This document shows, one piece after another, positions 9,493-17,212 of a DNA stretch of 64,000 nt. The notes under the pieces were generated by a model. It made no database searches and was not told the DNA's origin. It worked only from the letters and a program-made list of their open reading frames with translations. The number at the start of each line of letters is the position of its first letter. The first letter of the stretch is position 1. The stretch covers positions 434,001 through 498,000 of the forward strand of contig NZ_CP072380.1 in the NCBI RefSeq assembly GCF_018128285.1, in the 5' to 3' direction. Made by a program: the position numbers and the translations under genes. The stretch is from Atopobium sp. oral taxon 416 (lineage in GTDB: Bacteria; Actinomycetota; Coriobacteriia; Coriobacteriales; Atopobiaceae).

Positions 9493-9860
9493 GTGAGCCA
9501 GAAAACCCTTCGAGATACCTGCTTTGCTTCCACCTCATCCTTTCCACCAACTAGCAAAGGAAGACACTCATCGTTTAACTCTCAACAAAAAATCGCTCTG
9601 AAGCACACCATCCAGATACTTCACATGCAAACCGACAAAGACCATATCCACTACATGATCCAAACACTCGTGCGTACTTTGTATGCACTCACCGCCTTCC
9701 ACATATGGAAGGTCCACGCATCATAGTTGTGCCATGTCTGCTGGCATAAACATACGTTCTGGTCAAGTGGACAGCTCATTGTCACCACAGGTGAAGTCAG
9801 CGCTGAAACCCTCAAACACTTGAGAGCTAAGGCAGACATGATCGGACAGCGTTTCATCCC
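9493..9860 (+). pseudogene. TnpA (IS200-type Y1 transposase) remnant
   Basis: The frame reads TDKDHIHYMIQTL, holding the HUH motif of Y1 transposases, then TAFHIWKVHAS, an in-frame stop near 9724, and WHKHTFWSSGQLIVTTGEVSAETLKH. This last block normally precedes the catalytic tyrosine (usually in YIENQ), which is lost here. The early stop and the missing tyrosine make it inactive. Confidence 0.78.
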
Positions 9861-9959
9861 GCGAACTGAAGTCCCATGGGTTTTCACGCCACAAATCTTC
9901 TATAAACTGATGGCTGGTATAATCATGAGGATGCAGATACCTACTCGAAGGGTTGAATC

Positions 9960-10952
9960 ATGGAGCGATTGGCACTGGTGACTGTCACGTACAAACGACA
10001 GGACCTGCTGCGCCGCTTATTTGATTCGATCCTGAAGCTTAAGCAGGCCCCTTGGCGCATCGTCGTGGTCGACAACGAGAACAGCCCAAAGACCGCTGGT
10101 ATGGTCTCAGAGTTCACCCAACAGGTGCACGACGCCTGGGGTGACACGCCCTCAGACCCTGATAGAGAGGGCGGTGTGAAGCGGGTTGTGTACTTCCCCC
10201 AACGTGACAACTGCGGGGGCTCAGGCGGCTTTTCACGCGGTGTGGGGCGCTCCTATAAGTTAGGGGCGGAATGGTTCTGGCTGATGGACGACGATGTCAC
10301 GGTCCTGCCTGGTGCGGTCGATGCCTTCGACAGGTGGAGTCACCAGTTCCAAGCCATCCAGGGCCAGCGCTACGACACTGACGGCGGGCACTTCTATTGG
10401 CAATATCGGTTCTGGACGACGCTGGCGATCTACAATCCTTTCTCCCGGGACAGCTGGCGTGAAGGGGAGACCTACAAGAGCTGCAATGCCCTGTGCTTTG
10501 AGGGCAGCTGTGTGAGCCGCAAAGTGGTCAAGCAGATTGGTTTGCCCGACGAGCGGTTCTTCGTGTATCTCGATGACGCGCTCTATGGCTATTTGGCAAG
10601 CAAAGTGTGCGAGGTGGCGCTCGTTCCTGACTACGTGCTGCGCCGTGAACGCGCGGTGCCTGACAAGGAGCTCGGCGTGCGCCAACTGAACTCTACGAGC
10701 GATATGACGCGCTACTATGTGACGCGCAACCGCGGTTACTTCGCGCGGTACCTGATGCTCTATCACGACTACAATCCAGTCGGCTATGGCTTTGGGACGC
10801 TCCTCACCTTCCTAAAGGAATTCATCCGCCTGGTGGCGGTCGATCGAGGACACTTAAAGACCGGTTGGGCACGCCTGTGGGCGGGCTATCAGGATTCCAA
10901 GCAGATCCTGCACGACCCCACCTGGAAGCCGATGCCACCGCTTGAGGATTAA
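9960..10952 (+). CDS. Family 2 glycosyltransferase, galactofuranosyltransferase-like
   Basis: The 330-residue product starts LALVTVTYKRQDLLRRLFDSI, has RIVVVDNENS, then NCGGSGGFSRGVGRSY and WFWLMDDDVTVLPGA, with the triple-Asp metal site. The NxGGxGGF segment and the order of motifs are typical of GlfT2/rhamnosyltransferase-like GT2 enzymes that build galactofuranose or rhamnose polymers. The C-terminal part (RYYVTRNRGYFARY) also fits. It stands alone between the IS605 remnant and a convergent terminator. The sugar specificity is inferred only from family resemblance. Confidence 0.87.
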   Translation: MERLALVTVTYKRQDLLRRLFDSILKLKQAPWRIVVVDNENSPKTAGMVSEFTQQVHDAWGDTPSDPDREGGVKRVVYFPQRDNCGGSGGFSRGVGRSYKLGAEWFWLMDDDVTVLPGAVDAFDRWSHQFQAIQGQRYDTDGGHFYWQYRFWTTLAIYNPFSRDSWREGETYKSCNALCFEGSCVSRKVVKQIGLPDERFFVYLDDALYGYLASKVCEVALVPDYVLRRERAVPDKELGVRQLNSTSDMTRYYVTRNRGYFARYLMLYHDYNPVGYGFGTLLTFLKEFIRLVAVDRGHLKTGWARLWAGYQDSKQILHDPTWKPMPPLED

Positions 10953-11010
10953 TCCGGTCGAGATACCAACACGGTCATTTATAGTTTCTTTCACAACACT
11001 GCAGGAGCAG

Positions 11011-11044
11011 AAGAGGGACCCATCTATGAGGACGGGTCCCTCTT
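11011..11044. terminator. Bidirectional terminator-like hairpin
   Basis: AAGAGGGACCC (11011-11021) and GGGTCCCTCTT (11034-11044) form a perfect 11-bp stem with a 12-base loop. It lies between the convergent glycosyltransferase (ends 10952) and nfnB-like gene (ends 11075). The A/T ends of the stem could serve both directions, though neither side has a long T tract. Confidence 0.65.
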
Positions 11045-11074
11045 CACAACTCAAGCAATGCTGAAGTATCAAAC

Positions 11075-12484
11075 CTATGCGGTCGCAACCAGCTTCTTGG
11101 TCATATCAGCTGCGGCAGCCTTGCCTGCGCCCATAGCCAGAATGACAGTGGCTGCACCAGTGACGATGTCGCCGCCTGCCCAGATACGAGGGTCTGAGGT
11201 TTGGCCGGTCTTCTCGTCTGCCTCGATGTAGCCCCACTTGTTGATCTTCTCAGGGCCAATCAGCTTGGAGATCGGGTTGGCGTTCGTGCCGATTGCGGAG
11301 ATGCCCAGATCGCAGGGGAGTACGTCGACGGAGCCCTCGATTGGGATAGGACGACGACGGCCGGACTCATCCGGCTCACCGAGTCTCATGTTCTGGACCT
11401 TGACTTGGGCCACGGAGCCATTCTCGCCGGCGATGAACTCGATCGGGGAGGCAAGTTCGTGGATCTGAACGCCCTCTGCCTTTGCGTGCTCGATCTCAGC
11501 ACGACGGGCTGGCATCTCTTTCTCAGTTCTGCGGTAGCAGAGCATGACGTTCTCAGCGCCGAGGCGCAGCGCGGTACGGACGGAGTCCATTGCGACGTTG
11601 CCGCCGCCGAAGACCACGACGTCCTTTGCGTGCTTGGTCGGGGTGTCGTACTTCGGGAACTCGTTTGCCTTCATCAGGTTGACACGGGTCAGATATTCGT
11701 TCGCAAAGAAGACATTCGGGAGGTTCTCGCCCGGGATGTTGAGCATCTTCGGGAGACCTGCACCGGTTGCGATATACATCGCGTCGTAGCCCTCGTCGAA
11801 GAGCTCCTCTGCGGTGGTGATACGGCCGACAACCGAGTTGTACTCGAACTTGACGCCGAGCTGCTCAAGGCCGTCGATCTCACGCTTGACGACCGCTTTC
11901 GGCAGACGGAACTCAGGGATGCCGTAAGCAAGGACGCCGCCACCGGTGAAGAAGGCCTCAAAGACGGTTACGTCAAAGCCGTTGCGGGCAAGCTCGCCTG
12001 CGCAGGTGATGCCGGACGGGCCGGCGCCCACGACGGCGACCTTCTTGCCGTTCTTCGGGGCAACCTTCGGCGCGGAGGCAACCTCAGGCATATCGCCCAG
12101 GAAGCGCTCGAGCTGACCGATTGCGACCGGCTCGCCCTTCTTGCTGCGGATGCACTTGCCCTCGCACTGGTTCTCCTGCGGACAGACACGGCCGCAGATT
12201 GCGGGGAGCATAGACTGTTCGTGGATGATATCGAGGCCACGGCCGAAGTCCTCGTTGCGGATAGCCTCGATGAACTTCGGGATATCGATGCCGACCGGGC
12301 AGCCGTCAATGCAGAACGGCTTCTTGCAGTCGAGGCAGCGGTTAGCTTCTTTGATGGCCATCTCTTTGGTGTAGCCCTTATCAACAGGACGGAAGTCCTT
12401 TGCGCGCTCTTTCGGATCCTCTTCGTTGGCCGGAGTGCGTGGAGATTTCATATCCGGTACGTAACGACCATTTACTTGTGGCAT
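11075..12484 (-). CDS. NADPH-binding glutamate-synthase-like subunit (NfnB/SudA/GltD family)
   Basis: A 469-residue flavoprotein. An N-terminal four-helix region carries two cysteine groups for [4Fe-4S] clusters: Cys50, 53, 58, 62 (CLDCKKPFCIDGC) and Cys97, 101, 107, 111. Then come a FAD-binding GAGPSGITCAGELA, a central NADPH-binding GGGNVAMDSVRTALRLG, and a closing FAD segment WAGGDIVTGAATVILAMGAG. Together with the overlapping upstream gene it matches NfnAB, the cytoplasmic electron-bifurcating NADH-dependent reduced ferredoxin:NADP+ oxidoreductase, or the related sulfide dehydrogenase SudAB. Standalone GltD is less likely because no glutamate synthase large subunit is nearby. Confidence 0.9.
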   Translation of the reverse strand: MPQVNGRYVPDMKSPRTPANEEDPKERAKDFRPVDKGYTKEMAIKEANRCLDCKKPFCIDGCPVGIDIPKFIEAIRNEDFGRGLDIIHEQSMLPAICGRVCPQENQCEGKCIRSKKGEPVAIGQLERFLGDMPEVASAPKVAPKNGKKVAVVGAGPSGITCAGELARNGFDVTVFEAFFTGGGVLAYGIPEFRLPKAVVKREIDGLEQLGVKFEYNSVVGRITTAEELFDEGYDAMYIATGAGLPKMLNIPGENLPNVFFANEYLTRVNLMKANEFPKYDTPTKHAKDVVVFGGGNVAMDSVRTALRLGAENVMLCYRRTEKEMPARRAEIEHAKAEGVQIHELASPIEFIAGENGSVAQVKVQNMRLGEPDESGRRRPIPIEGSVDVLPCDLGISAIGTNANPISKLIGPEKINKWGYIEADEKTGQTSDPRIWAGGDIVTGAATVILAMGAGKAAAADMTKKLVATA

Positions 12485-13314
12485 GCGCAGATCTCCTCCT
12501 CATAGGCGTGAAGTGCCTGTCCCTCTTCGGTATGATATGCAGCCTGACGGGCACGCAGATCGTTCCAGTTGACTTTCGTGGCATCGAAATCAGGGCCGTC
12601 GACGCATGCAAACTTGGTTTTGCCATCGACCTCAACACGGCAGCAGCCGCACATACCGGTGCCGTCTACCATGATCGGATTGAGCGATGCGGTGATCGGG
12701 CAGTTGTACTTTTCAGCAGTGAGTGTTGAGAACTTCATCATCGGTACCGGGCCGACGCAGAAGATGTGGTCGATGTCGCCAGCCTTCAATAGACGCTCCT
12801 CCGGAGCGGTGACAACGCCCTTCTCGCCGTAGGAGCCGTCATCCGTTGTGATGTGGATACGGTCATCCGGCAGGATGGAGCGGAACTGATCCTCGAGCAG
12901 AAGCAGGCCCTTCGTGCGGGCACCCATGATCGCATGGACGTCCTTGCCATCCTTGACGAGTTTGCGGGTGATCGGGAATGCGATAGCGAGGCCAACGCCG
13001 CCGCCGATGACACCCCACTTGCCATCGGCGAACTCGCTCGGCCGGCCGAGCGGACCCGTGACATCCTCCAGCGAATCTCCAGCCTCATAGGTAGAGAGCA
13101 TCTTCGTAGTCTTGCCGACCACCATGAAGATGAACTCGACCCAGCCCTCTTCAGGATTCCAGTCCGCGAACGTGAACGGGACACGCTCGCCCGTCTCGTT
13201 GGCGCGCACCATCAGGAACTGACCAGCATGTGCATGCTTTGCTATCTGCGGTGCCTCGACGCGGAACTTAAACACCTTCTCGGAGAACTGCGTCTTTTCA
13301 AGGATCTTGTACAT
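12472..13314 (-). CDS. Ferredoxin-NADP reductase-like subunit with [2Fe-2S] (NfnA/SudB family)
   Basis: The 280-residue protein has the dihydroorotate dehydrogenase electron-transfer-subunit fold: a FAD-binding beta barrel (GERVPFTFADWN), an NAD-binding GVIGGGVGLAIAFPI, and C-terminal Cys222, 224, 225 and 237 (MCGCCRV, FACVDG) for a [2Fe-2S] cluster. The start at ATG 13314 has GGAGAGGAG 6 bases upstream; a longer frame to 13440 has no support. Its end overlaps the start of the NADPH subunit by 13 bp, as expected for a coupled heterodimer. The likely role is balancing ferredoxin, NADH and NADPH pools in anaerobic metabolism. Confidence 0.9.
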   Translation of the reverse strand: MYKILEKTQFSEKVFKFRVEAPQIAKHAHAGQFLMVRANETGERVPFTFADWNPEEGWVEFIFMVVGKTTKMLSTYEAGDSLEDVTGPLGRPSEFADGKWGVIGGGVGLAIAFPITRKLVKDGKDVHAIMGARTKGLLLLEDQFRSILPDDRIHITTDDGSYGEKGVVTAPEERLLKAGDIDHIFCVGPVPMMKFSTLTAEKYNCPITASLNPIMVDGTGMCGCCRVEVDGKTKFACVDGPDFDATKVNWNDLRARQAAYHTEEGQALHAYEEEICACHK

Positions 13315-13482
13315 TGATAAACTCCTCTCCAAAAACGTCCATAGGATGGTTGAGCCCCTTCCCTTGGGCCTGGCCATCAATTCACCAACATGCCCATTGT
13401 AGCGGTCAAATAAGCATGTCTTCTGCATGATTTGCAGCAATCGGTGCCATATATGCAGATTGTGGTACCGATATTGTGTACC

Positions 13483-14058
13483 TCATCCGAGGCGTGCAGC
13501 TTCTGCTGCAAAGCCCTTCGCAACGGTGCGCTCCACGACATCTGCAGCGTCCTGGGCCTCGATTGCGAACGACTCGAGCTGGGTGCCCTTCAAGGGACGC
13601 AGCGTATACTGGGCGACGCTCATGCGTCCGGGAGGCCTGCCCACGCCGAACCGCAGGCGGCAGAAGTCGCGGCTCCCCATCTTCTGGATGATGGAGCGCA
13701 GGCCGTTGTGTCCGTCATGGCCTCCTCCGAACTTGAGCTGTAGCTTCGTGTTTGGCACATCGACATCGTCGTGCACGACGAGGAGCTCCTCCGGGGAGAT
13801 CTTGAGCTGCCGGACAAGCTTCGAGATGGGCCCTCCTACCTCGTTCATGTAGGTCTGGGGTCGGGCGAGATAGATATCTTTTTCTGCAATCTTCACCCCT
13901 GCCACCATCATGCCGGCCTGGCTCTTCCAGTAGCGCACTCCTGCATGCTTTGCCAGCATATCGATCGTGGCATAGCCAGCGTTGTGGCGGGTCTTCTGAT
14001 ATTCGGTGCCCGGGTTTCCGAGGCCGACGACGAGTCGTATGTCTTTGGGCTCTGCCAT
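13483..14058 (-). CDS. pth: Peptidyl-tRNA hydrolase
   Basis: Pth releases tRNA from prematurely dropped peptidyl-tRNA. The product is 191 residues, the normal length, beginning MAEPKDIRLVVGLGNPG. The catalytic His25 is in KTRHNAGY, and HDDVDV and GGGHDGHNGLRSI are the substrate-binding segments. ATG 14058 is preferred because GGAAAGG stands 5 bases upstream and the conserved fold starts at once; the frame extends further upstream without similarity. Confidence 0.95.
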   Translation of the reverse strand: MAEPKDIRLVVGLGNPGTEYQKTRHNAGYATIDMLAKHAGVRYWKSQAGMMVAGVKIAEKDIYLARPQTYMNEVGGPISKLVRQLKISPEELLVVHDDVDVPNTKLQLKFGGGHDGHNGLRSIIQKMGSRDFCRLRFGVGRPPGRMSVAQYTLRPLKGTQLESFAIEAQDAADVVERTVAKGFAAEAARLG

Positions 14059-14128
14059 AGCAACCTTTCCGCTTTGGACCCTGACCATCATCTCAAGCAT
14101 ATACTCCTGGCGGGAGGGAGAGGTGGGA

Positions 14129-14896
14129 CTAAATGGCCGGAGTCCTTCCCTTCTCCAGAGGATGAAGGCATCGAAAGCCGTATTCGGGAAGGAAGCTCTC
14201 CCAGTCGTCCTCCCACGCGAAGTGTCCACCTGAAGTTGCGGCGCCGATTTCGAAATGGAGAAGGACGATATCGAGGTCTGCGGCAGAGAAAAGGCTACCT
14301 TTCGAGCGGATCGAGACGACAGGCGTCGCGTCCTGCGTGGTGCGACCGCACCAGCCGATCTTAAAGCTCTACTGGTTGGTGGAGGTGGGGGGCAAGAAGG
14401 GTGGAAGAGACGCCCGCCTTGAACCAGGCAGGAGACTCTGTTCCTTCCGGGATGGATGTGACATCTTCTTCGCTCTTCGAGGGGTGTAGATGTCCTGTGT
14501 CTGTACCGTGTCTCAGGGCTACGACGAGCACGAGACGGTCTTCAGGCTCGACCATGCGCTTCTTGAACGTGAGCGCCACCCAGCAAGTGGCAAAGCCCAG
14601 CTCTTGTGCCGTCAGTACGATGCGCTTGCCGAAACATCCCCTGCACACTGCTTGAGCGAAGGGGTGGGGGTGTCGGCAAGCAGAAGATAGCTTGAGACAT
14701 TGTGGAACTTCCCGTGGTGGGCAAGAAACGAGCTGGGGGCTTCCGGCTCGGTGATGGCGAGGCTCATATGCAGGCTGTCTGCCTCATTCGAGTGGGCAAT
14801 CTCCTGGCCGAAGGCAGAGCGCTCCTCTTCTGTGAGCAGGGAGGACGTGAAGCTTCTGATAGAGTGTCTGGCCTCTTGTGCGTCATGGAAATCCAT
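14129..14896 (-). pseudogene. Nitroreductase family (TM1586-like) pseudogene
   Basis: Three reverse-strand pieces in different frames join into one flavin nitroreductase-like protein. 14896-14640 gives ARHSIRSFTSSLLTEEER and NVSSYLLLADTPTPSLKQ. 14645-14380 gives GKRIVLTAQELGFATCWVAL and later ESPAWFKAGVSS. 14364-14129 gives SFKIGWCGRTTQDATP, LDIVLLHFEIGAATSGGHF and a stop. Two frameshifts, near 14640 and 14375, break the gene, while the order of pieces is preserved. Members of this family reduce nitro or quinone substrates with FMN. The loss appears recent because all parts remain readable. Confidence 0.82.
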
Positions 14897-14958
14897 GAGG
14901 GTCCTTTCTGTCTTGTGGCTATCTGGTGTCTACGCGGAAGTGCTTTTCGCCGCGCCGT

Positions 14959-14997
14959 TTCTCCCCTGTTTCACGAAGTGTCCGGAACAGGGGAGAA
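14959..14997. repeat. Perfect 12-bp inverted repeat
   Basis: TTCTCCCCTGTT (14959-14970) and AACAGGGGAGAA (14986-14997) enclose 15 bases. It lies between the start of the nitroreductase pseudogene and the divergent MurNAc operon. It could be a hairpin or an operator for either side. No T tract is adjacent on the forward strand. Confidence 0.5.
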
Positions 14998-15234
14998 GGG
15001 ATGTCTTGAGGTGGATGAAATGCCCCGGGTGCGACCGGTGGCACGCGGGCGGTAGGCGGTGCTGAGACAGCCTCATCCGGCTGTCTTCGTACCATGCTTT
15101 GAAACGAAAGTGTCAGATAGAGCGTATCCCATGATTAAGACATAACATATACATAAATCGTCGGAAACTTGATGGAAGCAGTTGCCTGCAACGATGGGAC
15201 GACGAAGGAATCGGGATACAGAAAGGGGAGCCAG

Positions 15235-16197
15235 ATGCCTTTGGTACGCAGTCATAAAGCGCAGGGAGGCAGAAGTTCCTCCGAAAGTTCGGCGGCGATG
15301 CGCGGCTTCCGCGTGCATCTCGAAGAGTATCGGCCGCTTGCAAGCTCGGCAGAGCGCAATATCGTGAACTTCCTGCTCGAGCATCCGAGGGGCGCTGTCG
15401 GCGTCTCGGCACATCGTCTCGCAGAGCTTACCTATACCTCTCCTTCGACGGTTGTGCGCCTCTCGCGCAAGCTCGGCTTCACGGGCTACAAGGAGCTCCA
15501 GCAGGCACTGCTCTACGAGCTTGCCGTGGCAAACAAGAGCAGAAATATCGTCTCCGAAGGGGTCATGTCAACCGATTCAACCCAGGAAATTATCGACAAG
15601 ATCACAGCCCGTAACGCCTCGACGCTTGCACTCACACGCGACGGGCTCGACCCTGCCGCAATTGACCGGACGGTCGAACTCATCCACACGGCGCCGCGCA
15701 TCAGCCTCTACGGTATCGGCGCATCGCTTATGGTTGCCCACGATCTGCAGCTGAAACTCCTGCGTCTCGATATCCCGGCAGACCTTATAGACGATCTGCA
15801 CTCCCAGCTCGTCTATGCAAAGAATGAGCGTCCCGGTGACCTCGCTATCGTCATCTCCTATTCGGGTATGACGGAAGACATATTGAGGTGCGCTCGAGCT
15901 GCCAAAGCAAACGGCGCCACGATTGTTTCCATCACGCGCGGCAGCTTCTCGTCGCCGCTCGTAAAGATGTCCGATGTGGTGCTTGGGGTCGCAGCAACAG
16001 AGCTCGTGCTCAGAAGCGGGGCGATGTCCTCGAGGATCGCACAGCTCAATGTTGTGGATGTGCTGTTCACGGCCTATGTGAGCAGGAACTACGAGAAGAG
16101 CATGGAGCATCTCTCGAAGAACTGGATCAAGAGGAGCGAGGTGCCGGAGGAAGAGGCAAGCATCGAGGACGGTGCCGAGCTCGGATGGAAGGACTGA
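15235..16197 (+). CDS. MurR/RpiR-family transcriptional regulator
   Basis: A 320-residue protein with an N-terminal RpiR helix-turn-helix (about 57-85: VSAHRLAELTYTSPSTVVRLSRKLG) and a C-terminal SIS sugar-phosphate-binding domain (YGIGASLMVAHDLQLKLLR; LAIVISYSGMTEDIL). It begins at ATG 15235 with AAAGGGGAG just upstream. It heads an operon with murQ, an EIIBC permease and mupG. It therefore probably senses MurNAc-6-phosphate and controls the operon, as MurR does in enteric bacteria. A near-palindromic CTTT...GAAAG site around 15094-15107 is a possible operator. Confidence 0.9.
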   Translation: MPLVRSHKAQGGRSSSESSAAMRGFRVHLEEYRPLASSAERNIVNFLLEHPRGAVGVSAHRLAELTYTSPSTVVRLSRKLGFTGYKELQQALLYELAVANKSRNIVSEGVMSTDSTQEIIDKITARNASTLALTRDGLDPAAIDRTVELIHTAPRISLYGIGASLMVAHDLQLKLLRLDIPADLIDDLHSQLVYAKNERPGDLAIVISYSGMTEDILRCARAAKANGATIVSITRGSFSSPLVKMSDVVLGVAATELVLRSGAMSSRIAQLNVVDVLFTAYVSRNYEKSMEHLSKNWIKRSEVPEEEASIEDGAELGWKD

Positions 16198-16227
16198 GAA
16201 GGGCACAGGAAAGGAGAGGAACAGACA

Positions 16228-17148
16228 ATGGAGACAGGAGATGTGCCCGCGATCGATCTCGATAAGCTCGCGACGGAAGCGCGCAACCCCAGGACTATGC
16301 ATCTCGATGAGATGAGCCCGCGCGAGCTTGTCGAGGTCATGAACTCCGAGGACACGAAGGTTGCGGGTGCCGTGCACGAGGTCCTGGACGATGTGGCCGT
16401 GGCGGTCGAATGGGCACGCGATGCCCTTCAGGCTGGCGGCAGGATCGTCTACTTCGGAGCAGGCACCTCGGGTAGGCTCGGCGTGCTCGATGCAGTCGAG
16501 TGTCCGCCGACCTTCGGTGTCTCGCCCGACGTCGTGGTCGGCCTCATCGCAGGCGGCGAGAAGGCATTCGTGCGTGCCGTCGAAGGAGCGGAGGACTCGC
16601 TCACACTCTGCGCAGAGGAGCTCGATGCGCTTCATCTGGAGCCACGCGATCTTGCTGTCGGAATCGCTGCCTCGGGGCGCACGCCCTACGTGATCGGCGG
16701 CCTCAAGCATGCGCATGAGCTCGGCTGCCGCACGGTCGCGATTGCCTGCAACAAGGGGTCCGATATTGGCAAGGTCGCAGATCTCGCGATCGAACCCTGC
16801 TGCGGGCCTGAAGTTCTGACGGGATCGACCCGCCTCAAGGCCGGTACTGCCCAGAAGATGGTCCTCAACATGATCTCCACCGGCGCTATGGTCGGCTGCG
16901 GCAAGGCCTATGAGAACCTGATGGTCGATGTGCAGCAGTCAAACGAGAAGCTCGAGGTCAGGGCCCAGAATATCGTTATGACGGCGACTGGCTGCGAAAG
17001 AGCGGAAGCAGGGCGTGCGCTCGCCGAGGCAAAGGGCTCCGCGAAATGCGCGATCGTGGCGATCCTGGCGGACGTCACGGCAGACGAGGCGAAGTGTCGC
17101 CTCGATGCAACGGGTGGCAAGGTTCGCCAGGCTCTCAAGGGAAGCTGA
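16228..17148 (+). CDS. murQ: N-acetylmuramic acid 6-phosphate etherase
   Basis: MurQ splits the lactyl ether of MurNAc-6-phosphate to give GlcNAc-6-phosphate and D-lactate in the cytoplasm. The 306-residue product carries the SIS fold with GAGTSGRLGVLDAVECPPTFG, in which Glu91 aligns with the known catalytic glutamate, followed by GLIAGGEKAFVRAVEGAED and GIAASGRTPYVIG. AGGAGAGG lies upstream of ATG 16228. It is 30 bp behind the regulator gene and shares the operon with the permease and MupG. Confidence 0.96.
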   Translation: METGDVPAIDLDKLATEARNPRTMHLDEMSPRELVEVMNSEDTKVAGAVHEVLDDVAVAVEWARDALQAGGRIVYFGAGTSGRLGVLDAVECPPTFGVSPDVVVGLIAGGEKAFVRAVEGAEDSLTLCAEELDALHLEPRDLAVGIAASGRTPYVIGGLKHAHELGCRTVAIACNKGSDIGKVADLAIEPCCGPEVLTGSTRLKAGTAQKMVLNMISTGAMVGCGKAYENLMVDVQQSNEKLEVRAQNIVMTATGCERAEAGRALAEAKGSAKCAIVAILADVTADEAKCRLDATGGKVRQALKGS

Positions 17149-17160
17149 TAAGGGTACTGA

Positions 17161-17186
17161 GCGGATGGTGTAGGGGGACCATCTGC
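17161..17186 (+). repeat. Intercistronic hairpin in the MurNAc operon
   Basis: GCGGATGGT (17161-17169) pairs with ACCATCTGC (17178-17186), with one G-T pair, around an 8-base loop in the murQ-permease gap. It may protect or process the mRNA; no T tract follows. Confidence 0.5.
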
Positions 17187-17212
17187 GAGGTATAGCACAA
17201 CAAGGAGGAACA

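Larger units (their letters stand above)
8237..9945. mobile_element. Decayed IS605-type element with divergent tnpA and tnpB
   Basis: This otherwise gene-free stretch holds a tnpB remnant on the reverse strand and a tnpA remnant on the forward strand, diverging from about 9440. That is the gene arrangement of IS605/IS608. The palindrome at 8237-8258 marks one end; the other end is not defined. Both genes are broken, so the element is dead. It separates two glycosyltransferase genes. Confidence 0.78.

Noticed and set aside
11201-12505. A 434-residue forward frame opposite the nfnB-like gene
   Set aside because: Antisense shadow of a well-supported flavoprotein gene; no family signature.
15577-16716. 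A 379-residue reverse frame spanning the regulator and murQ
   Set aside because: Crosses two intact genes on the other strand and has no recognisable domain.
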